From Hygrophila difformis (taxonomy: Eukaryota; Streptophyta; Magnoliopsida; Lamiales; Acanthaceae), in NCBI GenBank assembly GCA_030278955.1, contig JAOANR010000003.1, positions 50,378,902-50,442,901 on the forward strand: DNA of 64,000 nt, written 5' to 3'. Within the stretch, counting starts at the first letter, position 1. Each line of letters opens with the position of its first letter. The notes under the pieces were generated by a model. That model was not told the DNA's origin. It searched no databases and was given only the letters and a program-made list of their open reading frames with translations. The position numbers and the translations under genes are program-made. This document shows, piece after piece, positions 34,806-45,417 of this stretch.

Positions 34806-35527
34806 CCTTTGTCAAGACTTGGAATCCCACAAGAAAAAAAAAAGAGAGAGAGTGAGGTTTGAGGGGAGAGAGTGAGAGAGATTTCTTTTCTTACTCCTTT
34901 TCTTTTCTCACTAGCACACACTTCACTTGAGAGTTTGTCATCTTTTTAGGGTTCTGGTTCTTTTGGTAGACTTGTCTTCTCCCCCTTCTGATATTTCCCC
35001 ACTTCTTTGGATCCCTTTCTGCATTTCATCTGCTTTTTCTATGGTTTTCTGAACCTTTGGGTTTGTTCTTTTGTTTGTGGTATACTTTGAAACAATTACT
35101 ATAATTTATACATTTGGTGAAATGGACAAAAGGCAAACTTAATTCCTTATCAGGACTTCAAGAAATCCAGGTGTTTTCAGAACAGAGATCATTTCTGTTG
35201 CCTATTTTTTCATTGTTTTTTCTTCTTTTTAAGCACAGATTAGCTCACATCAAATGGCTGGTTTTTGTTTGGCCAAAGGGATTTCAAGGAGGGTTGTTTA
35301 TTTGTAAACCCTTTCTTAATCCACCAATTCTTTTTCCCCCCCTCTTCTATTTTCTTTAGAAATTAGAACACAAAACCTGTTCTTTAATTTTATTAAGAAA
35401 CAGGCCTTTCTTTCTTTCTTTCCATCCTCTAATTCTTTAATTCAAGGGAAAAACGAAAAAGCAAAAAGAAACATATTTATATATTATTATTATTCTTTTA
35501 ATTGTTTCATTTAGAAGGGCAGGTGCT

Positions 35528-36595
35528 ATGGATTTTTGGAGTAGCACACCATCTGTAGATGATCCCTTTGGAGGTGGTGAATTGATGGAAGCACTTGAGC
35601 CTTTTATGAAAAGTGCTACCTCCCCACCTATTTCTTCTTCTTCCAATCTCCCTCCTCCTTCTTCTTACCCTTCTTTTCCTAGCTCCACTCCATTTTCTTC
35701 TATTCCCATACCCAATGAGAGCTTCTATCCCTATGTTACCTCTTCCTCAAGTTCCTACCCCTACACTTCTTACTACCCCTCTTCCCAATTTGATACTGAT
35801 TCCAACATGGGCCAGTACCAAATCCCGACCCAAGATTATTCATTTGGGCTGGACTGCACCCAGCCTAGCTACTCAGCTGGGCCTGACCAATTTTCATCCT
35901 ATCAGATCCAGGAATATCAAGGATATAATTCTTTGGGCCAAGCCCAATATCAGGCCCAACTAGATTATACAGCAATGCAAAGCAACGAATATCTTGAGCC
36001 GCGGCCCATTTCGATGAAGCGGGATGGATCGCCGCAGAAGCCCACGAAGCTGTACAGAGGCGTCCGGCAACGCCACTGGGGAAAATGGGTGGCGGAGATC
36101 CGCCTGCCGAAGAACCGCACGCGCCTGTGGCTCGGCACCTACGACACGGCGGAGGAGGCCGCACTGGCCTACGACAAGGCGTCGTACAAGCTCCGGGGAG
36201 ACTTCGCCAAGCTCAATTTCCCGCACCTGCGCCACAGCGGTTCCCACATCGGCGGCGAGTTCGGCGAGTACAAGCCGCTCCACGCCAGCCTGGAGGCCAA
36301 GCTGGAGGAGATTTGCAAGACGCTGGCCGAGGGCAAAAGCGTACAATCCGGCAGGGCCAAGAAATCACGGTCGTCGAAGCAGAAACCGGCCGCGGCCGCG
36401 GCCGCCGAAGAATCAATCGGTAAAGATAAAATCTTCGGCAAGGTGGCGGAGTCCGAGAGCGACGGATCGGGTTCCGGTCAGGATCCGGATCCGAGGTACC
36501 CGGACTTCGGCGCGGCACAGGAAACCAATTGGGAAATGGGCGCGTTGAATTTGCAAAGATATCCCTCTTGTGAGATTGATTGGTCTGCTTTATAA
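35528..36595 (+). CDS. AP2/ERF transcription factor, DREB A-6 (group I), RAP2.4/WIND1-like
   Basis: A single-exon gene of 355 codons. The AP2 DNA-binding domain is at about residues 175-235: [38 protein letters not shown] and [12 protein letters not shown]. The V and L at the positions that separate DREB from ERF types and the [16 protein letters not shown] wording are those of the A-6 group, which includes RAP2.4 and WIND1, nuclear factors that bind GCC-box or DRE sequences in stress, light and wounding responses. The N-terminal part is rich in S, P, Y and Q, with [19 protein letters not shown] near the start (residues 12-30) as a likely conserved motif. An alanine run (AAAAAAEE) and an acidic end follow. 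The 3' half of the gene is much more GC-rich than its surroundings. Start: first ATG with the conserved N-terminus. Confidence 0.93.
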   Translation: MDFWSSTPSVDDPFGGGELMEALEPFMKSATSPPISSSSNLPPPSSYPSFPSSTPFSSIPIPNESFYPYVTSSSSSYPYTSYYPSSQFDTDSNMGQYQIPTQDYSFGLDCTQPSYSAGPDQFSSYQIQEYQGYNSLGQAQYQAQLDYTAMQSNEYLEPRPISMKRDGSPQKPTKLYRGVRQRHWGKWVAEIRLPKNRTRLWLGTYDTAEEAALAYDKASYKLRGDFAKLNFPHLRHSGSHIGGEFGEYKPLHASLEAKLEEICKTLAEGKSVQSGRAKKSRSSKQKPAAAAAAEESIGKDKIFGKVAESESDGSGSGQDPDPRYPDFGAAQETNWEMGALNLQRYPSCEIDWSAL

Positions 36596-36599
36596 TTTA

Positions 36600-37305
36600 A
36601 TAAGAGTAGAAACCATTTCTTGCAAAAACAAACTGTATTTTTTGGTGTTTAATGTAGTTCTGCAATGAAATTTTAGGAAATTGCAGGGCCAAGGGTGCGT
36701 TTAGGTTTTAATTTTCACTTGGGAAAAAATATTTGTATTTGTAGGTAGGGGTTAAAAGTATTTTAAGTTTTGGGATTAGTGTGTAAAAGTGGGTTTTGTT
36801 TGACTTGGTTTAAGGCCAGATTTTGTAATTTGTTGAAGTTTATGTCACTTGTAATGTCCTAGTTGTACTCTATTTTTTAATTCTATTCTTCATTGTTTCA
36901 TCAATGGCGAGTGTTGGAGGAATCTTTAAGCATGATGAATGATGATAAATTATAGTTGGCCTATGAATGAAAATGGACTAATTTCAATTGTGATTGCAGA
37001 TAATATGAGAATCATGAAACTGAAAGGAAACCATAATAATTTCCAAACATAATTTGGGATGAGTATGTAGTTATTTTCTTGAAGTTTCTAGCAAATAAGG
37101 ACTTTAAGATTTCAGTGCAATGCAAGTTTGAATTTATTTCTAACCATCGCTATCTTAACTCCCACAAGGAGAATGAGAAATGCCCAGTCGTATATATATT
37201 GATCATGTTTGGATGGCAGCATATTCACAAGCATATAGCGGATTGAAACAATATATTTTCTTACAGTTCTCTCTCCAAATCTATTATATGCTAATAAATC
37301 AGCTG
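36600..37305. other. 3' flank of the ERF gene
   Basis: T-rich stretches such as TTTGTATTTGTAG (about 36730) and TTGTAATGTCC (36850) may be poly(A) control elements. Otherwise no feature is seen up to the LTR at 37311. Confidence 0.4.
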
Positions 37306-37310
37306 ACTCC

Positions 37311-38055
37311 TGTTAACCGAGAATTTTTTTGAGGGAGAAACCTCTTTTTTGATTGATGAGTATCAAAAGGATTACAAGAATTGCAGAAAGAAAATACACG
37401 AAAATAAGAAAGCTGTAAAGGAATGGAAAATTTGCAGGAATGTAAAAGCAGGAATTGAACTGCAGAATAAAACAAGTGCAGAATGGAAATGCAGGAAAGT
37501 AAATCCTCTTGAGAGGGAGTTGTGTGAAGGTGTCTGTGTTGAGTGCCTCCCTTCCTCCTTTTATAGGAGGAAGCCTCCTTCTGTAGAGTCACGGGAGGCT
37601 TCCTGTGGAGAGGCGTGATGCCTCTGTAGAGCCACGGGAGGCCTCTCTACAAGCCTCCTTCTGTGAGCCACGGGAGGCCTCCTGTGTAGAGGCGTGATGC
37701 CTCCTGTAGAGCCGCGGGAGGCCTCCTGTAGAGAGGCGTGAGGTCTCCTGTAGAGAGGCGTGCAGTATAGGAGGCTTGACTTCAGGGGTGGCATGAAGCA
37801 CGCGGATGGCTTTGATTGGCAAGCTCTGGTTATTATCCGGAAAAATCTTGAATTGGACCGTGCCAAGAAAAATAGATTGGGCCTTTTGGAAGTGTGTTCT
37901 TTTTTCCGGATATATTTTCACGGACTGGGCCTCCGGATATATTTTTACTGAACTGAAGACGCGTCTTCTCTTCCGGATATATTTTCACGGACTGGGCCTC
38001 CGGTTTTTCACGGACTGGGTCATGTAAATTTGGATGGGCTATAATTGGGTTAACA
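37311..38055 (-). repeat. 3' LTR of the Tat-type element
   Basis: 745 bp. It contains repeated GGAGGCCTCCTGTAGAGAGG blocks (37570-37765) and three copies of TTTTCACGGACTGGGCCTCC-like sequence (37915-38020). No base difference from the other LTR was found. Confidence 0.95.
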
Positions 38056-38068
38056 GATGCCCCCCTCG
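38056..38068 (-). other. Polypurine tract of the Tat-type element
   Basis: On the - strand GAGGGGGGCATC immediately precedes the 3' LTR. Confidence 0.8.
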
Positions 38069-38127
38069 CGCATTTTGTCTGATTAGCATTTTAAGACAAA
38101 TTTGCGCGCTTAATTTGGGAAGTTTCA

Positions 38128-38169
38128 GCCCATTAAGGCCCATTAGGGAAAAACCCTAACCATATAAAA
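38128..38169 (+). promoter_or_regulatory. Promoter of the antisense PMD gene
   Basis: GCCCATTA (38128-38135), GGCCCATTA (38137-38145), telo-box AAACCCTAA (38151-38159) and TATAAAA (38163-38169) follow each other in 42 bp. Site II/UP1 motifs with a telo-box are typical of plant genes expressed in dividing cells, such as ribosomal protein genes. The expected start is near 38195, followed by a pyrimidine-rich leader. The promoter lies inside the element, about 70 bp from the polypurine tract. Confidence 0.7.
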
Positions 38170-38194
38170 ACTCTTTCAAATCTTCTAACCATCA

Positions 38195-38813
38195 TTTTCC
38201 TTCAACATTTCTCTCTCTTCTTTTCTTCCTCCCTCATTCTCTCCCTCTCTTCTTCCCTTATTCCTCCACCGGCCGTCGGAAATCGCCGGGAAGCCGTCGC
38301 CGTCGTTCAGATTCCGGCCGTAGAGATCGTCGCCGGACGTCGTCAAGGCCGCCGTGCCGCCGCCAGGCCGCCCGTCGCCTCCGCCAGGCCGCCTCGCCCA
38401 GGCCGCCCCGCCTGCCCAGGCCGCCTGCTCGCCCAAGGCCGCCCCCTCCTCCGGCCGCCCAGCACGAGCCGCCTGCCGCCCGGAGTTGCTGAAGCCGCCC
38501 GGAGTATCGCCGAGGCCGCCTGCGCGCCGAGGCCGCCCGTGCCATCGCCGAGGCCGCCCGTGCCCATCGCCGAGGCCGCCCGTGCCCATCGCCGAGGCCG
38601 CCCGTGCCTCCGCCCGAGGCCGCCCGTGTCTCCGCCCCGAGGCCGCCCGTGCCTCCGCCCGAGGCCGCCCGTGCCTCTGCCAAGGCCGCCCGTCACCACG
38701 CGCAAGGCCGCCTGGGCGCCACGCTGAAGGCCGCCTGCTGCACACCTGGAAGCCGCCCGGCCGCTGTTCGAGGGCTCTCTCTGCTTGCAACCAGGTCCTC
38801 TCTTATTCGCTTC
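38195..38813 (+). other. Long AUG-free, GC-rich leader of the PMD gene
   Basis: Some 620 nt between the expected start and the first ATG (38814) contain no ATG in any frame. 38340-38750 is dense with AGGCCGCCCGTGCC-like units. Frames on either strand here are by-products of this composition. Confidence 0.6.
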
Positions 38814-41800
38814 ATGGGCCAGGTTAGTGAGCTATCCTCCATTTTATATTTTGCTATTTATATTTTGGTGGAGACTTATATGGGGATATCATGAAGGTTG
38901 ACGGGTATTTTATCATGTTTACGATTATGGGAGGGATGTTGGACTGAATTTTGTGAACTTTGCTTGCTTTTCTTGATTCCGCTGGATTCATGCTTGTCTT
39001 TGCTAAATTTATTGCTCGTATGATAATCTCGCATTTGATATCATAGAACATAGCAAGATTACTCACATTGCCTTCTCTCATAGACTTAGAGAACATAAAG
39101 CATCATACGGGATTTAGAGAAAGTATCAGATCGTGTTATCTCTTGCTTAGGCGTTAGGTTAACTTAAAGTTAGCTTCTAGTCATCCCATACTTTGTTCAT
39201 GACATAGGATCCAGTAGAGGACACTACACGGGCTGCCACTTCATTGGCTCAGGCCGCCCCTCACCAGCCCGGGTCCTCCTCGGCCGCCGCTGTTCAGGCC
39301 GCCTTTCCTGTGACTCAGGCCGTCTCCGATCGTCGCCCTGAGTCGTCATCGACTGCCACTCAGGGGCCATCAGCCGCTACTGACCAGGCCACCATCTCGT
39401 CAGCTCGGGCTGTCCGGAGTCGTCAGCCAGGGCAGGCCGCTGCTCCCTTGACCGGATTTGCTGCCTTGTCGAGCAGCATGACTTTTCAGGTTAAAATGGC
39501 TTGATTAGCACCTTCTCATGTTGACTTAAATCTTGTTAGCCGCTTGACTTATCTGGGTATCTATGTAGGACATTGCCAGGTCCACACAGCCGCATTTTGT
39601 TCAGTTCACCACCCCTAGTACTGCTCAGGCCGCCACTTCGGCTTCTCCTCTGACTATTCAGGTTTGTCTGATCTTACCTGCTTGTTCCGTTGCCTATGTT
39701 CGTATCCTTCAATCTCATGCTTGTTTTTCTCATCTGCAGCGTCCGCTTATTCCGGATTCTGATGGTGAGGCATATGAGTTCGATCGTCGGCAGGAGTCGG
39801 AGCTTTTTCTTCGGCCGTTTCATAGTACGCCTGAGCGCGCGAATGATTCGAGACGGTTTTTATCTTGCAAGTTACTTGTCACCGAGGCCGCCTTTAGCAG
39901 TGCCCTTGTGTCTCGCACTAAACCTATTAAATCCCAGCCTCAGCATTTCGGTATTTCTACCTCCAAGTCCAAGGCTAAAATTCCCAGGACTCAGATTGAC
40001 GATGATAGCAACCTAGGTCAGTATACTTCATGGGTGCATCGGATGTCGGGTCGCACTTCTGATTGGCGTGAGTGGGGGATCGATGAGGCCATCCGTCTAT
40101 CTACTAAGCCTGTGGTGATAGACCATCGCTTGCTTTACTATCTTATGGGCTTCTGGAACTCTTCTGTTAATGCTTTTCAGCTTCCCTGTGGATTTGTCGG
40201 TCCTACACTTCTTGATGTGGTGATGATCACGGGGCTTCGTGTGGTCGGATCGGAGTTGACCCAGTCCGCTGTTGATGACCCTAGACTTGGTGCGTCGATT
40301 TGCCCTAAGGGCAAAGAGGCCAGGCGATACCCGGCTTACATTGTGCACAATAAAACGTCAGGGCCTTATCCTTCTACGCGAGACGAGCACGTAGCCTTCC
40401 TTTTACTGTGGTTTAGCCGGTTTGTTATTTGTTCCAGTGCACGTACTGTTCTTAGTACTGCACTGCCCCTCGTCTTAGGGCTTATGAGTACAGAGACTCG
40501 AGCTATAGGCTCCTACTTCCTCGGCACTCTGTTTAGCGGCATGGCTAAGCTTTCTGACAAGCTGGCCGAAGGACTAGATCCCTCTACCACTGCTTCTGGG
40601 CCGCTATGGTTCTTGCAGTTATGGGTCCAGCTATATTTTCCCCAACTGTTCACAGGGGTAATACGCCCTAGTCCGCAGGAGGTTTCGGAGGGTGATCCGA
40701 TAGGTGAGATATTGGCTGCTCAGTCTGTGAGTATTAGCCGGGACGGCCTTCTGAACCGAGATGGTCTGGGGATTATCCACTGGCTTTATCATTATCGGCC
40801 GTCCTACCATGATCTATTTGTTTATGCCTCCGTTCCTCGGTTGCTGGCTACGCTGATATGTTTCCCTACTCATCCACGTGGCATTCATGGGGAGTTTACA
40901 TGGAATATCATCATGAAACCTCACATGCTTTTGAGTGGGGTGAAGAGGACGGACGCTTATAATCCTTTCATCGCTGAGCCTTATTGCCCTCACCTGCTTG
41001 CTCGCCAGTTTGGCTGCCACCTCGGGCTTCCTCGCCGGGTGAAGTGGCCGACTCGTTTTACCAGGAAGGAGAGGATGACACCCGCAGCTATCAAGGCTGT
41101 GATAGCCTTTTCGTCTCGTCTGACGCTCTCCAGCTATCTCCCGTTTACTCCGACTGGATCGCTGGCTGCTGGTTTTATGGCGTGGTGGACGCCGTATATC
41201 ACTTCTATTTTGCCGCCTTATGATCAGCTGGCGTCTCGTTTTGGAGATTCAGTCACTTCGCGTCAGTCTCGTGTTTCAGCTTCTCGCGGGAGTACCTCGA
41301 GGTCCAAGAAGTCCCAGTCTGGTCCAGCCTCTTCCTCCCGTAAGCGCCGAAGAGGTATGTTGAATCATTTCATTGTCAATACAGCGTTTCATACACTGCC
41401 CTTTTTGATATTGTCTCTTTGTCTGCAGTTGATGATGATGTTTCAGTTAGCGCCGAGCAGTCTGGTTCTGTCGAGGAAGATGCCAGTTCAAGTGATGATG
41501 GATCACGCTCAGGTGGTGAGGAGGGTCATGAGGGTGATGAGGAGGACCATGAGGATGAGTCGGTAGACCCCTATGATGATGATCATGGCCAGGCGGATGA
41601 TCATGTTGATTCCTTGCCTGCAACTACTGCCGACCAGGTATGTTTTGCCACTGTTAGACTTTTTATTTGCATTTTTTTTTTTTTTTTTTTTTTTAGTATC
41701 GTAGTGACATCGCGCTTGACCGCTCAGGTTGATCCACGTTTCTCTCGGTCCGCGATTGGCTCAGCTGGCCATGACTTGGTTCCACAGGTATTTCTTGGTT

Positions 41801-42936
41801 GTCTTCCCTCTCCTTTTATGCTTATTTTGTTTAAGCAATGAATTCTAAGGATGTTTGTGTCCTCCAGGTTCCTCCTGCAGACATTATTCGGGTTGCGGAT
41901 CATATTTTCCAGACTAGTCAGGTTGGCCCTTCGGTGATCTCTCAGGTATTTTTATTGATTATGTCGTTTCTGTTTTTCTTTTCCAAGGACATGTTTTAAG
42001 GATCTCCCATTCTAGCTTCCTATGGACCAGGCAGACCATCCTACTACTGCTGCTCCTATTACTTCAGTTGATTCAGTCGCGCCGCCTCTTCCGGTATGGC
42101 TCACTTCAGCTTTCGTGTTAATGAAATTTTCTTGGCATATACTTATGTGAAGCTGTCTTCAGGTACCCATGATCCGTGCCTCAGTCCCAGCGACCTCTGT
42201 TCCAGGTCCTTCGGTGCCTACTCCTGCTGACAGGATTGTTTCATCATGCGAGGCGTTTGACCGCCTTCTATCCACTCATGTTGATCGGCTCTCCACTGAG
42301 GTGTTCTCTAGTCTTGATCGCCTGTTAGACGACGTCAGCGCAGTTTCTGCCTTTACCGAGGATGCTGACTTTCTCAGCTTTTCAGAGCGCGTTGCTGATT
42401 TAGCTGTTTCTTATCCTGCTCACAGTAGCTCTGCAGATCAGTCTGCTCACGATCTGACGCTGCTTGATGACCTCGAGGCACGATACCGCGAGGTTTGTCT
42501 TCAGATAGAGGCTATCCACCCTCAGCGCGAGCAGTTGTCTACTGATCGCGGGGTTAGAGAGAGTCGCAGATCCCATCTTAGGGATGTTGCTACGCGAGCA
42601 GAGCGTGATATTGAGGAGGCAGAGCGTTTCATTCTTGAGAGGAGGCGTATCCTCCAAGAAGTTAACGAGGAGCTTGCTACCTTAGAGCCTGTCTTGGCTG
42701 ATATTTCTTCCCGAGCTGCTGAGTTAGAGACTTCCTATGGTCGTTTAGCCGCAGATGAGCGTGACTTATCGGCTGAGTTATCGGGAGTTCGGACTCGTCG
42801 GCTTCGGTTGTCGGTTCGCGCTCGTGCTTCGGCAGCCGCACTTCTTCGTCTGACGGACATGTTCGAGCGCACTCGTGATCAGTGGGCCCTTATGCGTCGG
42901 CGTATACTGAGTGGTGTTAGGCAGCCTCTTCCTTAG
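38814..42936 (+). CDS. Antisense plant mobile domain (PMD) gene within the retrotransposon, nine exons
   Basis: Exons: 38814-38822, 39208-39489, 39569-39661, 39740-41354, 41429-41637, 41728-41787, 41868-41945, 42016-42093, 42163-42936. All introns are GT-AG; spliced length is 3198 nt, 1065 codons, no stop inside. Residues 4-128 are low-complexity, rich in Q, A and S (QAA motifs). About 220-620 are a PMD (PF10536-type, formerly aminotransferase-like): YTSWVHRMSGRTSDWREWGI, LLYYLMGFWNSSVNAFQLPC, GPTLLDVVMITGLRV, LWVQLYFPQL. Residues 675-735 are strongly acidic. About 885-1040 are a coiled coil (RAERDIEEAERFILERRRIL). Relatives MAIN and MAIL1 are nuclear and act in genome stability and transposon silencing; PMDs also occur in plant transposons. 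It converges on pol, the stops being 147 nt apart. Intron 5 could use another AG at 41696, which gives an early stop. Confidence 0.85.
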
Positions 42937-43083
42937 TTTTTTGCACTGTTTTGTTTTCAGTACACTTTTGGGTCAGCCCATCGGCCTTGTGGTGGGCAAC
43001 TCTTGCCTTTACTTTGGGAGATTACTGTTACTTTTTTGGCCGGGCTTGTGACTTGGCCACTTTTTTGATGCACTTTGCGTTTC

Positions 43084-45414
43084 TTATTCAGATTCCCACA
43101 CTGATGGATAGAACACTTTGAGGTATTTTGCATTTATACTCTGTTTGTGTTCTTGGCCATCGATGTCCATTAGTTTGTATGCACCATTAAGCAGTCTTTG
43201 CGTAACAATGAATGGTCCTTCCCAATTTGGAGACCACTTGCCTGTTTCATTGCTACGCACCCCCGAGGGTAGAATCACCTTCCATACTAGGTCTCCCTCG
43301 TTAAAAGTTTTGCCTCGAACCCTCTTGTCGTAATGTCTCGCCATTTTCATCTTTTGGCGACGGATATTTTCCAGAGCGGCGAGCTTGTCTCCGTCTGCTG
43401 TCTCCAATTCTTGCAACATGGTTTCTTCATACTTAGATAAGTCTAATTGATGCTGCTGAGCCACCCTTAGAGAAGGAACTGTTATTTCCAAAGGCAAAAC
43501 AGCGTCATGACCATATGTCAAGTAATACGGCGTAAACCCTGTAGCTGTGGATTTAGAGTTTCTGTAAGCCCATAGAACCTCTAATAAGGTCTCATGCCAT
43601 TTCCTAGGCTTTTCGCCTACCACCTTTTTGATCATACTTATTAAGATCTTATTGGTGGCTTCAGCCTGACCATTTGCTTGGGGATAGTACGGAGTGGAAT
43701 GATAAATGCGGATTCCAAACTGCTTGGCAAAAGCTATAAACTTTTCGCCAGTGAACACTGTACCTTGATCGGCAGTGATTGTTTGGGGAATCCCAAATCG
43801 ATGTATGAGCTCAGTTACGAACCTAATTACATCGCTTTGGTCAATTTTCCTCATTGGCCACGCTTCTACCCATTTGGTGAAGTAGTCAGTGGCCACTAGT
43901 ATAAATGCATGGTTTTTGGATGACGGTGGATGAATTTTTCCAATGATGTCCATCCCCCAGCCATGGAATGGCCAAGGCTTAATGACCGTGTGTAATTCTT
44001 CCGCCGGTACCCTTTGAATCGGGCCGTGCTTTTGGCAAGCTTCACACCCGCGAGCATACATGATACAGTCCTCCATGATGGCTGGCCAAAAGTATCCATG
44101 ACGGTGGATGCTCCATCTCATGCTCGGTCCTGCTCGATGGGAGCCGCATATCCCCTCGTGAACTTCTCCCATTACCAACTTCGCCTCCTCGGGACCTACA
44201 CACTTGAGCAGTAATCCATCGACCGCCCTTCGGAATAACTCACCATCTATCAGTGTGTATCGTAAAGATTTGATTTTTAGCGAGCTGTCCCCTCCAGACG
44301 ACGGGGTCTCGAGATATTGTATGATTTCGGTTCTCCAATCACCACTCTCTTGTTGGCTCTCAGATTCACTTGCGATGGCGGCAATGTGTGGTGCCCCCCT
44401 AGGGCGACAAGACTGCCAGCCTGAAGCAAGTTGTGCAGCCTCGTTGGCCTCTTGATTTTGGCTTCTGGGCACATGTGTGATGGTAGCGTCCGAAAACTTG
44501 TTCAATAGTTCTAGTGCTGTCTCATAGCACTTAATCAATCTGGGACTCTTGCATTCATATTCTCCGGTTAACTGCTTCATGATGACTTGGGAGTCTCCAA
44601 ATATTGTAATTGATTTCGCACCTTTAAGCAATGCAGTTTCGAGGCCAAATATCAAAGCTTCGTATTCTGCTTGATTGTTGGTGGTGCCAGGCTCTAACTC
44701 CCGAGCAAGCTTCCAATGTTCCCCAAGAGGACTAGTGATTGTAATGCCGGCCCCCGAGCCGCTGCTTGCACAAGATCCGTCAAAGGTTAACTCCCATAGT
44801 TCGAATCCTATAAAGGAAGCTTCTCTGGGATCTTCTGACAGCACCAATGAAGGGTGTTGAGCTAAGAAATCAGCTAAAGCTTGTCCCTTGATTGCCTTTT
44901 GAGGAACGTGTACAAGGGTAAAAGGACTGATCTTCATAGCCCACTTAGCTTGTTTACCCTTCAATGCTGGTTTGTGCAAAAGGGTTTTTACCAAGTCAAA
45001 GGGAGCCACTATATGGACTGTTCTTGGCAGCATGTAGTGTTCTAACTTGTTGCAGGAGTATACCAGGGCGTAACACAGCTTTTCTAATGCAGTATATCTT
45101 ACCTCTGGCCCTTGTAGAGTCTTGCTAAGGTAATAGATAGCCCTCTCCTTGCCGCCTTCATCGTCCTGTGCAAGCAAGCACCCGATAGATTCTTCGGCGG
45201 CCGATACATATAGTTTCAAAGGTATTCCAGGTTTTGGCGGCACTAATACTGGAGGATTGACCAATGCTCTTTTTATTTCTTCGAAGGCTGCTTGATGCTC
45301 ATTCGTCCAAAGAAACTTCTCGTTCTTTCTTCCTTTAAGCAAAGTAGTGAACGCTTTCATCTTGCCGGCAGCATTGGCAATGAATCTCCTTAGGAAATTG
45401 ATTTTGCCCATCAA
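43084..45414 (-). CDS. Tat-type pol part: two RNase H domains and integrase
   Basis: 776 codons. The first RNase H (residues about 65-190) reads LYVSAAEESIGCLL where an active enzyme has a DAS, so it is a degenerate connection domain. The second, archaeal-type RNase H (about 205-340) has LTFDGSCASSGSGAGI, NNQAEYEALIFGLETA and IFGDSQVIMKQL, and appears active. The integrase has the HHCC region (HEGICGSHRAG...ARGCEACQKHG), and D, D, E in GWGMDIIGK, ITADQGTVF and NGQAEATNK, then a C-terminal domain ending at a TAG/TGA near 43084. It is in the same frame as the reverse transcriptase ORF and separated from it by one amber codon at 45418-45420. Confidence 0.93.
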   Translation of the reverse strand: MMGKINFLRRFIANAAGKMKAFTTLLKGRKNEKFLWTNEHQAAFEEIKRALVNPPVLVPPKPGIPLKLYVSAAEESIGCLLAQDDEGGKERAIYYLSKTLQGPEVRYTALEKLCYALVYSCNKLEHYMLPRTVHIVAPFDLVKTLLHKPALKGKQAKWAMKISPFTLVHVPQKAIKGQALADFLAQHPSLVLSEDPREASFIGFELWELTFDGSCASSGSGAGITITSPLGEHWKLARELEPGTTNNQAEYEALIFGLETALLKGAKSITIFGDSQVIMKQLTGEYECKSPRLIKCYETALELLNKFSDATITHVPRSQNQEANEAAQLASGWQSCRPRGAPHIAAIASESESQQESGDWRTEIIQYLETPSSGGDSSLKIKSLRYTLIDGELFRRAVDGLLLKCVGPEEAKLVMGEVHEGICGSHRAGPSMRWSIHRHGYFWPAIMEDCIMYARGCEACQKHGPIQRVPAEELHTVIKPWPFHGWGMDIIGKIHPPSSKNHAFILVATDYFTKWVEAWPMRKIDQSDVIRFVTELIHRFGIPQTITADQGTVFTGEKFIAFAKQFGIRIYHSTPYYPQANGQAEATNKILISMIKKVVGEKPRKWHETLLEVLWAYRNSKSTATGFTPYYLTYGHDAVLPLEITVPSLRVAQQHQLDLSKYEETMLQELETADGDKLAALENIRRQKMKMARHYDKRVRGKTFNEGDLVWKVILPSGVRSNETGKWSPNWEGPFIVTQRLLNGAYKLMDIDGQEHKQSINAKYLKVFYPSVWESE

Positions 45415-45417
45415 TGA

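Noticed and set aside
35114..35359. 81-codon frame in the ERF leader
   Set aside because: It has no ATG at its start and a T-rich leader gives runs of F and L; at best a leader intron.
35865..36548. Frames in other phases over the ERF gene
   Set aside because: They result from the high GC content of the 3' half of the ERF coding sequence.
37561..37921. Repetitive - strand frames in the Tat LTRs (also at 51564-51924)
   Set aside because: Identical by LTR identity; they read GGAGGCCTCC repeats and lie at the promoter/leader of the element.
38185..38827. Several G/R/P-rich frames of 100-200 codons on both strands
   Set aside because: GC-rich repetitive leader keeps all frames open; none has an ATG on the + strand before 38814, and none joins better to the PMD exons.
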